Shown piece by piece: positions 13,808 through 19,749 of a stretch of DNA of 27,649 nucleotides. The position numbers were made by a program, and so were the translations under genes. The stretch is from the NCBI GenBank assembly GCA_038211505.1, contig JBBQVO010000023.1:1-27649 (forward strand). The letters are read 5' to 3'. This DNA comes from JBBQVO01 sp038211505 (lineage in GTDB: Bacteria; Chloroflexota; Dehalococcoidia; DSTF01; JACRBR01). Position 1 is the stretch's first letter; every line of letters starts with the position of its first letter. A model generated the notes under the pieces. That model was not told the origin of the DNA. It saw nothing but the letters and a program-made list of their open reading frames with translations, and ran no database searches.

Positions 13808-16004
13808 TCTTGCGCTTGTTCTTCACGTAGTCGACGAGGATGTACTCGCCGAGTTTGTCGGGTGTTGTGTAGAAGACGCGGCCTTTGTTGATCTTCGCGA
13901 CCTGGTTGACGAACTCCTTGAGGTAGTAGTTGCGATCGAGCATGAAGGTGTTGATCGTGATGCCCTTCTGCGTCGCGCGCTTCACTTCCTTCAGCGTCTC
14001 GCGGATCGTGATCGGGCTCGGCGGGTAGGCGAAGTAGGAGCGGCCGCGTTCGAGGTGCGCCGTCGGCTCGCCGTCGGAGATCATGATGATCTGCCGCGTA
14101 CCGCTCTTGTGCTTCGAGAGCAGATTCTGCGCCATCATCAACGCGTGATGCATGTTCGTGCCGAGGACGGATTCGTCCCATCGCACGTACGGTAGCTGCT
14201 CCGCCTGCAATTCGCGAGCGTAGGCGGAGAATCCGATGATGTAGAGGCTGTCGCGGTTGAACTGGCTGCGGATCAGGTTGTTGAGGGCGAGCGCCACTTT
14301 CTTCGCGGCCTGGAACGAGCCGCGCAGGGCCATCGACCAGGAGAGGTCGACCATCATCACCGTCGCCGTCTGAGTCAGCGTCTCCGAGCGATAGACCTCG
14401 AAGTCGTCCTTGTGCAGCCGCACCGGCAGTGATGCGCCCTCGCGCTGCAGCGAGTTCATGATCGTCTTGTCGAGCGCGAGATGGAATGGGTCGCCGAACT
14501 CGTACTTTTTGGTGTCATCGGCGCGCTCGCCGGCGCGGCCGTTGTCGCGCACGTTGTGCTTGCCGAAGGAGTCGTTCTTGAGCTGCGCGTAGATCTCGCC
14601 GAGCGCCTTCTGGCCGATCTTGCGCGTGCCGCGCGGCGTCAGCTCGTAGCTGCCGCCCTTGCGGCGGATGTAGCCGGCCTCTTCGAGGATCTCGAGGAAC
14701 TGCGTGAGCTGGTCGAGCGTCTCCGCCGCCTCGTCGCCGAGCAACTCGCGTAGCTTCTCCTCGTCGATATCGTCGACGTCGCCGCCGTACTGCGTGCGCT
14801 CGAGCTGGCGCTCGAGGTCGTCCATCGACTGCATCTTGTCCATGAGGCCCATCGCCTCGTTGAGGTCGATCTCCTCATCGCCGCGGAAGGGGTACTGATT
14901 GCGCATGTCGCGCATCGGCGAGAGGAACTCGAGGTTCATCTGGAGCTCTTGCAGCTCCGCCTGCAGATCGGGATCGCCGACCTTATCCATCAGCAGATCC
15001 TGGAGCTGCTGGCGCATGTCACCCGGCAGCGAGTCGAGGAGGTTCTGCATCTGCGCGATCTGCCCCTGCATGCGCTCGACGAGCTCGTCGAGTGATTGCG
15101 GCGGGTTGTCGCCGAAGAGATCGCCGTACTTCTGCATGAAGCCGTTGAAGTCGGGCTCGCCCCCCGCGAGGCGGTCGCTGAGCATCTGGTTGAGGTCTTT
15201 GACCATGTTCTTCATGCGCGCCATGTCTTCGGGCGACATGTTGGCGATCTGGTCGTGCATGTCCTTGAAGAAGGTCTCGGTCATCGCCTTCTTCAGCATC
15301 TCCATCAGCTCGGTGAACTTGTGCTGCGCCTCCGGGTCCATAAACTCGTAGTTCTGCAGCTCTTTCACGGCGCCGGGGACGTCGGGCGGCAGGTTGCCGA
15401 GGAAGTTCTTCTTGCGGTTGGCGATGTTCTTCAGCATCTCGGCGAACTGATCTTGATCGCCGCTGGACGGCTGCGCGCCACCCCCGGACGGCGAGCCGCT
15501 CTCGCCCGCGTCGCCGGATTGCTGCTGGCCTCGCCGGGGTCGCGAGGGAGCGCCTGCCTGGCCCTGCGCGTTTTGTGGCGCGTCGGAGGGCGATCGCTCC
15601 ATGCGCGGCTGTCCCGAGTCGGGCGAATCGTCGGAGGGGGCGCCCTGGGGCGGGGCCTGCTGGCCGGTTGCGTCGTCGAGACGGCGATCGATCGTGCTGC
15701 GCTCCATCTCGAGCAGTTCGTCGAGGCGCTTCTTGATGTCGTCCATCACGGACGAGAGGTTGTACTTGTCGAGCGTGTTGCGGCGCTGCTGGCGTAGCTG
15801 CTGAAGCAGATCGCGCAGACCCTGCAGGCGGTTCTCGTCGCCGCGCATGCCTCGCTGCAGCAGATTGCGCATGGCGTGCTGGAGATCGCCGAAGTTCATC
15901 AGGTCGTCCGTCAGCGCCTCCAGCACGTCGTCTGGATTAAGTGGCGGAATCTCCTGCGTGCCATCCCATTCGCTGTATCTGTACGCGACCATGTTAGTCC
16001 ACAA
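13791..16004 (-). CDS. VWA-domain protein, partner of the MoxR-type ATPase
   Basis: In this 737-residue protein the C-terminal ~200 residues are a von Willebrand A domain with a complete MIDAS metal site: Asp553-Leu-Ser555-Trp-Ser557 ('VDLSWSM'), a Thr in 'LGTNMHHAL', and Asp644 in 'MISDGEPT'. The first ~500 residues are helical and charged, with a Pro/Gln/Ser-rich disordered segment at about 110-180, long Met/Gln/Asp-rich helices, and a helix-turn 'LTQFLEILEEAGYIRRKGG' at about 430-450. Such VWA proteins work with MoxR ATPases to insert metals or remodel client complexes. It has no signal peptide or transmembrane segment. The ATG at 16004 or the Met at 15992 could be the start. Two small genes separate it from its ATPase. 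Confidence 0.85.
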   Translation of the reverse strand: MWTNMVAYRYSEWDGTQEIPPLNPDDVLEALTDDLMNFGDLQHAMRNLLQRGMRGDENRLQGLRDLLQQLRQQRRNTLDKYNLSSVMDDIKKRLDELLEMERSTIDRRLDDATGQQAPPQGAPSDDSPDSGQPRMERSPSDAPQNAQGQAGAPSRPRRGQQQSGDAGESGSPSGGGAQPSSGDQDQFAEMLKNIANRKKNFLGNLPPDVPGAVKELQNYEFMDPEAQHKFTELMEMLKKAMTETFFKDMHDQIANMSPEDMARMKNMVKDLNQMLSDRLAGGEPDFNGFMQKYGDLFGDNPPQSLDELVERMQGQIAQMQNLLDSLPGDMRQQLQDLLMDKVGDPDLQAELQELQMNLEFLSPMRDMRNQYPFRGDEEIDLNEAMGLMDKMQSMDDLERQLERTQYGGDVDDIDEEKLRELLGDEAAETLDQLTQFLEILEEAGYIRRKGGSYELTPRGTRKIGQKALGEIYAQLKNDSFGKHNVRDNGRAGERADDTKKYEFGDPFHLALDKTIMNSLQREGASLPVRLHKDDFEVYRSETLTQTATVMMVDLSWSMALRGSFQAAKKVALALNNLIRSQFNRDSLYIIGFSAYARELQAEQLPYVRWDESVLGTNMHHALMMAQNLLSKHKSGTRQIIMISDGEPTAHLERGRSYFAYPPSPITIRETLKEVKRATQKGITINTFMLDRNYYLKEFVNQVAKINKGRVFYTTPDKLGEYILVDYVKNKRKNVQGQ

Positions 16005-16009
16005 CCAAT

Positions 16010-16402
16010 CTATTCGTCCGGACGCCAGTCATCTTCACGCCAGCCATCAGTCGCGTGCCAAACAAGCAGGCGACCGCCGAGTGTGTCTTCCTCTTGCAGC
16101 AGTTTGTTGATTGCGCCGATCCAAACGCTCGCTTCGTTAGGCCTGCGCGTCGCTGTGATAATGCCCGCGTGGCGAGAGTGCGTAACGCCGAACACCCGCA
16201 TCGATGTCCATACGCGGTGTAGGAATTTGAAGTCGTTGTGGTTGACGGTAACCAGAACCCGCAACGCGATAGATGCCTGTTGCAGGTGCCACGCATCCGA
16301 CTTCGCTCGATTCGGCCCTTCGGGAACGTAGATGACATCATGTGTATCTCGAAGTCCCAGCGCTACTTCCCGTGCGACGTCTTCGTCAACGTACAACTGC
16401 AT
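16010..16402 (-). CDS. DUF5615-family PIN-like protein (putative toxin)
   Basis: This 130-residue protein starts 'MQLYVDEDVAREVALGL', the D-E-D entry of the DUF5615 PIN-like fold, and continues with 'DTHDVIYVPEG' and 'LRVLVTVNHNDFKFL', which corresponds to the 'vlvTxDxDF' strand. The acidic pocket has Asp6, Glu7, Asp8 and Asp57, but residue 54 is Asn where most relatives have Asp. Members of this family are usually encoded next to DUF433 or small antitoxin genes and are predicted RNases. It begins two bases after the stop of the DUF433-like gene, the normal antitoxin-toxin order. It ends five bases before the VWA start. Activity is uncertain because of the Asn. Confidence 0.72.
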   Translation of the reverse strand: MQLYVDEDVAREVALGLRDTHDVIYVPEGPNRAKSDAWHLQQASIALRVLVTVNHNDFKFLHRVWTSMRVFGVTHSRHAGIITATRRPNEASVWIGAINKLLQEEDTLGGRLLVWHATDGWREDDWRPDE

Positions 16403-16404
16403 TG

Positions 16405-16701
16405 TTAGATTGGTGCAGCTGCCGCGTTCATGTGCGCGTCAATGTCGGCTTTGTCGATGAGACTGGATTCATAGAAGGCGCGCGCATCCTCGATGTCCTG
16501 CGGTTTGAGATAGGGACTCCACGCTCGAATAACCGCATCTGCATCGTTGTCGAAGTCCCGGAGGTACTGAAGTACGTTGATGACTTTCACGCCCGGCTCA
16601 CCCACGCGCATGTTGAGCGCGCTCGGGCGAACGGACTCGTCGTAATCACCGTCGACCCACAAGCGGCCGTAATATGTTCGTCCGTTACGTCTCTCAGCCA
16701 C
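16405..16701 (-). CDS. DUF433-like protein (putative antitoxin)
   Basis: This 98-residue protein has 'NMRVGEPGVKVINVLQYLRDFDNDADAVIRAW' followed by 'YLKPQDIEDARAFYES', which matches the DUF433 pattern of a short beta-strand entry and a helix-turn-helix ending in 'L..eDI.aAl.y'. DUF433 proteins are small winged or HTH-like antitoxins paired with DUF5615 PIN-like toxins, and the next gene is exactly that. The ATG at 16701 lies eight bases inside the end of the MoxR gene, so translation is probably coupled to the ATPase. The N-terminal 25 residues (MAERRNGRTYYGRLWVDGDY) are an extension that may bind DNA or the toxin. No separate promoter is visible. Confidence 0.66.
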   Translation of the reverse strand: MAERRNGRTYYGRLWVDGDYDESVRPSALNMRVGEPGVKVINVLQYLRDFDNDADAVIRAWSPYLKPQDIEDARAFYESSLIDKADIDAHMNAAAAPI

Positions 16702-18097
16702 GGTACTGCGTCTTTCGGCCCACGCGATCCTTGTTCAAGCGCTTGTTGAGGTGGAGGCCTTCGAGGATGAACTCCATGGCGCTGGCGATGAGGGCCGGGT
16801 TCTCGCCGACGTCGAGCTTGCTGACGGCGGAGGTCATGCCGTCGACGGAGTTCATCAGTTTCACGTAGGCATCGCTGGGCATCGTGTCGCTGACGTCGGC
16901 CTGGCCGCCGGCCTTGAAGCGCGTGACAACGTCTTCGAGATCGACCACGTTGAAGTAGCGGTTGAAGACGGCGACGACGGCGCCCTGGATCAGCTTCTCG
17001 ATGATCTGTTCTTCTTTGCCGTCTTCGACGGTCTCGAACTCGACCTTGCCGCTGATCGTCGGGATGACGTAGGGCAGGTCGCTGATGCGCGGCACGACAT
17101 CAGTCTCGACGAGGCGGATCGATCGGCGCAGCGCGTTCGCGAGCAGACTCTCGTAGTCGGCGATCGATGCGCGTACGGAGACGCCGGAGCGTTGGTTGAC
17201 GTCGGGACTGCGTCGAGCGAGACGCGTGATCTCGGCGACGATTTCCTTCATGTACGGCGGCACGGTGACTTTGAAGTCGGTGTCGTCGAAGACGGAGCTT
17301 TCGGCCTCCATGATGTCGATCTCGTGCTCGACGTTCTTGGGGTAGTGGGTGCGGATCTGGGCGCCGTAACGATCCTTCAGCGGCGTGATGATGCGGCCAC
17401 GGTTTGTGTAGTCCTCGGGGTTCGCGGATGCGACGACGAGGACGTCGAGCGGCATCTGAATGCGATAGCCGCGGATCTGGACGTCGCGCTCCTCCATGAT
17501 GTTGAGCAGGCCGACCTGGATGCGCTCGGCGAGGTCGGGGAGCTCGTTGATGCAGAAGATGCCGCGATTCGTGCGCGGGATCAGGCCGTAGTGGATCGTC
17601 AACTCGTCGGCGAGGTAGCGGCCCTCGGCGACCTTGATCGGGTCGACCTCGCCGATCAGGTCGGCGATCGTGATGTCAGGTGTCGCGAGCTTTTCGCCGT
17701 AACGCTGGTCGCGCCCGATCCAGTCGATCTCCAGGTTTTCGCCTTCCTGCTCGATGCGCTGGCGGCTCGCTTGCGTGAGCGGCTGCAGCGGATCCTCGTG
17801 CAGCTCGCTGCCCGCGATCACAGGGATCGCGTCATCGAGTAGAGCCGTGAGCGCGCGGATCATGCGCGATTTCGCCTGACCGCGCTCGCCGAGGAAGATG
17901 ATGTCCTGTCCGGAGAGGATGGCGTTCTCGAGTTGTGGCACAACGGAGTCTTCGTAGCCGAAGATGCCGTCGAACAGCGGTTGGCCGGCGCGCATGCGCT
18001 TGATCAGGTTGCGACGCATCTCCTCCTTGACGGAGGTTGATGTGTAGCCGGTCGCTTTGAGTTCGCCCAGCGTCCGTGGTCGTGCTTCCGACGTCAT
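16694..18097 (-). CDS. MoxR/Mg-chelatase-type AAA+ ATPase
   Basis: In this 467-residue protein the Walker A is GERGQAKS (70-77). The Walker B region reads 'GIFCINELPDLAE' with Asn184-Glu185 in place of the usual Asp-Glu, a variant that I recall as typical of this Mg-chelatase-like subgroup. Sensor 1 is 'VVASANPEDYTNRGR', followed by 'TPLKDRYGAQIRTHYP' and a helical lid with 'RSGVSVRASIADYESLLANA'. The family are ATP-driven remodelling machines that pair with VWA proteins, and the VWA gene follows after two small genes. It starts 25 bases after the PurM-like gene. It is cytosolic with no membrane segment. No chelatase genes are present, so a specific metal role is not supported. Confidence 0.88.
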   Translation of the reverse strand: MTSEARPRTLGELKATGYTSTSVKEEMRRNLIKRMRAGQPLFDGIFGYEDSVVPQLENAILSGQDIIFLGERGQAKSRMIRALTALLDDAIPVIAGSELHEDPLQPLTQASRQRIEQEGENLEIDWIGRDQRYGEKLATPDITIADLIGEVDPIKVAEGRYLADELTIHYGLIPRTNRGIFCINELPDLAERIQVGLLNIMEERDVQIRGYRIQMPLDVLVVASANPEDYTNRGRIITPLKDRYGAQIRTHYPKNVEHEIDIMEAESSVFDDTDFKVTVPPYMKEIVAEITRLARRSPDVNQRSGVSVRASIADYESLLANALRRSIRLVETDVVPRISDLPYVIPTISGKVEFETVEDGKEEQIIEKLIQGAVVAVFNRYFNVVDLEDVVTRFKAGGQADVSDTMPSDAYVKLMNSVDGMTSAVSKLDVGENPALIASAMEFILEGLHLNKRLNKDRVGRKTQYRG

Positions 18098-18122
18098 GTA
18101 TGCGTTCCTTCCGGGCTCTGCA

Positions 18123-19172
18123 TCATCCTGTGTGCTCTCCCACGGCCGTTTCAGATTCGAGGAAGCGAGCGAGTTCGTCGCGTGCGAACGTAGGGAGAGG
18201 AGTAGCGGAATCCTCGTCCGCCAGTATAACCCTCGGCGGGCCTGATTCGACCGTGCCGATTCGAGTCCATATCAAATCGTCGGATGTACGCGCGGCCGAC
18301 AATTTCGGTTCGTCGGCGGAATCGATGATCGCGAGCAAGGTGCCGGAGGCGAGCAGGCCGAGCGGATCGAGGTTGAGGGCGCCGCACACGGCGCGCGACT
18401 CTTCGCGGACGGCGATCGCGGCGCCGTCGATGCGCAACGTCGCCCCGGCGGCCGCCGCCATCTCGTGCAGCGCGGTGGCGATGCCGCCTTCCGTCGGATC
18501 GTGCATGAGTCGCGGCCGGATGAGCGCACAGATGGAGCGCGCGTCGCCCACGACGCTGATTCCAGGATGCGACAGAAGTTCAGCGGCTCGCCTGATCACG
18601 TCAGGGACGACGCCGCGTGCCGTGAGCGTGGCGGCGTGGTCGCGAGCGAGTAGCGCGGTGCCTTCGATGGCGATCGGCTTCGTCATAATGACGGCGTCTC
18701 CGGGCGCGATGTGCTCGCCGATGACCATGTCGGCGCGCGCCGCCTCGCCGAACATCGTGCCGACGACGATCGGCCGCTCGATGCCGAGTGTGACTTCCGT
18801 GTGGCCGCCGACGAGGGCGATCCCCAGCTCGCCGCAGGCGTCGGTGAGTTGTCGCATGATCTCACTCGGAAGCGTCGCGGGCGAGCCCGCCGGCAGTAGC
18901 AGCGTCGCCATGAACCACGAAGGTCGCGCGCCGGTGCAGGCGATGTCATTGGCGTTGACGTGCACGGCGTAGCGGCCGATGTCGTCGCTGGCGAATGTTA
19001 TGGGATCCGTCGTCGCGACCAGCACTCGGCCGCCACCGAGATCGATGACGGCCGCGTCGCGTCCGAGACCTGGGCCGACGAGTACGCGCGGGTTGGCGGG
19101 AATACGACTGAGGAGTGACGCGAGCTGTTCGGCGGGCAGCTTGCCGGGTCGCAGATGATGGACCGGTCGCAT
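18123..19172 (-). CDS. PurM/HypE-like (AIR synthase-related) protein
   Basis: This 349-residue protein has the PurM N-domain 'GRDAAVIDLGGGRVLVATTDPITFASDDIGRYAVHVNANDI' (in part) and the C-domain 'LMHDPTEGGIATALHEMA', the phrase shared with the hydrogenase maturation factor HypE. HypE ends with a conserved cysteine tail that carries the cyanide precursor; this protein ends 'ESETAVGEHTG' with no C-terminal Cys, so it is not a standard HypE. PurM-fold enzymes bind ATP and activate amide or carboxyl groups. The gene's ATG overlaps the SRPBCC stop by one base (TGATG), and the MoxR gene follows after 25 bases, so it may feed a small-molecule or cofactor step tied to the AAA+/VWA pair (inference). 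Confidence 0.8.
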   Translation of the reverse strand: MRPVHHLRPGKLPAEQLASLLSRIPANPRVLVGPGLGRDAAVIDLGGGRVLVATTDPITFASDDIGRYAVHVNANDIACTGARPSWFMATLLLPAGSPATLPSEIMRQLTDACGELGIALVGGHTEVTLGIERPIVVGTMFGEAARADMVIGEHIAPGDAVIMTKPIAIEGTALLARDHAATLTARGVVPDVIRRAAELLSHPGISVVGDARSICALIRPRLMHDPTEGGIATALHEMAAAAGATLRIDGAAIAVREESRAVCGALNLDPLGLLASGTLLAIIDSADEPKLSAARTSDDLIWTRIGTVESGPPRVILADEDSATPLPTFARDELARFLESETAVGEHTG

Positions 19173-19645
19173 CAGCGTCGCGCCGCGATGCTGACGACGA
19201 CGTGTTCGCTGAACGACTCAACGAGCTTCGGGAGCACGCGGCGCACGTTCGAGCCGAGCGTCACGCCGACGAAGAAATCGCCCATCAGGCCGTAGCCGTC
19301 GGCGCCGAGCTCGACTTCGAGCGTACAGCCTTCGGCGTCATCGATTAGCTCGAACTGAATGTACGCGGACTGGAGCTGACCGGACATCGGCGCGTTCGTG
19401 TCGACGTGCTCGCAGACGAGGAGCGTCGGCGGCGTCCACTCAGCGACGCGCCAGCGCGTCCAGATTGCGCCGTCATCCGCGACGGCCAGCAACTCGCTAC
19501 CTGCCCGCGGCTCGTCCGTGGCGTTTTCGACGGCGATCGTCGAGATGTTCGGAAACCAGCGCGGCCAGGACGCGAAGTCGATGAGGATCGGCCATATCAC
19601 CGACCGGGGCGCGTCGTAGCCCTGCGATACGTAATAGGCAGCCAT
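19172..19645 (-). CDS. SRPBCC-superfamily ligand-binding protein
   Basis: This 157-residue protein has the helix-grip pattern of the START/Bet v1 fold: 'YDAPRSVIWPILIDFASWPRWFPNI' near the N-terminus, where the Trp-Pro pair is typical, then beta-strands through 'AIWTRWRVAEWTPPTLLVCEHVD' and 'IQFELIDDAEGCTLEVEL', and a long C-terminal helix 'RRVLPKLVESFSEHVV'. Such proteins bind hydrophobic ligands or act as cyclases; the ligand is unknown. It is the first gene of the nine-gene minus-strand run. A TATGCT box ends only nine bases before the ATG, so a leaderless transcript is possible but no -35 box is seen. Confidence 0.78.
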   Translation of the reverse strand: MAAYYVSQGYDAPRSVIWPILIDFASWPRWFPNISTIAVENATDEPRAGSELLAVADDGAIWTRWRVAEWTPPTLLVCEHVDTNAPMSGQLQSAYIQFELIDDAEGCTLEVELGADGYGLMGDFFVGVTLGSNVRRVLPKLVESFSEHVVVSIAARR

Positions 19646-19694
19646 ACGGTGCGAAGCATAGCATCGTCGGGCGGCGCGCCGAGTTAGCGGAAGG

Positions 19695-19730
19695 AGGAGA
19701 GGCTCGCGATTGCGAGCCTCTCCTGTTTTT
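19695..19730. terminator. Perfect 13-bp stem-loop with T-run
   Basis: AGGAGAGGCTCGC (19695-19707) pairs perfectly with GCGAGCCTCTCCT (19712-19724), and GTTTTT follows on the plus strand. It lies 20-55 bases past the stop of the large minus-strand repeat gene, whose transcript would meet the A-run first and the stem second. By position it ends that gene's transcript; by T-run orientation it would stop plus-strand transcription. Confidence 0.75.
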
Positions 19731-19749
19731 CAACCGCTGACTGTCACGA

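Noticed and set aside
16751..17842. 363-codon plus-strand frame opposite the MoxR gene
   Set aside because: The composition is Asp/Val/Gly shadow-like, and the minus-strand frame has clear Walker and sensor motifs.
18123..19172. Calling the PurM-like gene hypE
   Set aside because: It lacks the C-terminal cysteine tail of HypE, and no other hydrogenase maturation gene is nearby.
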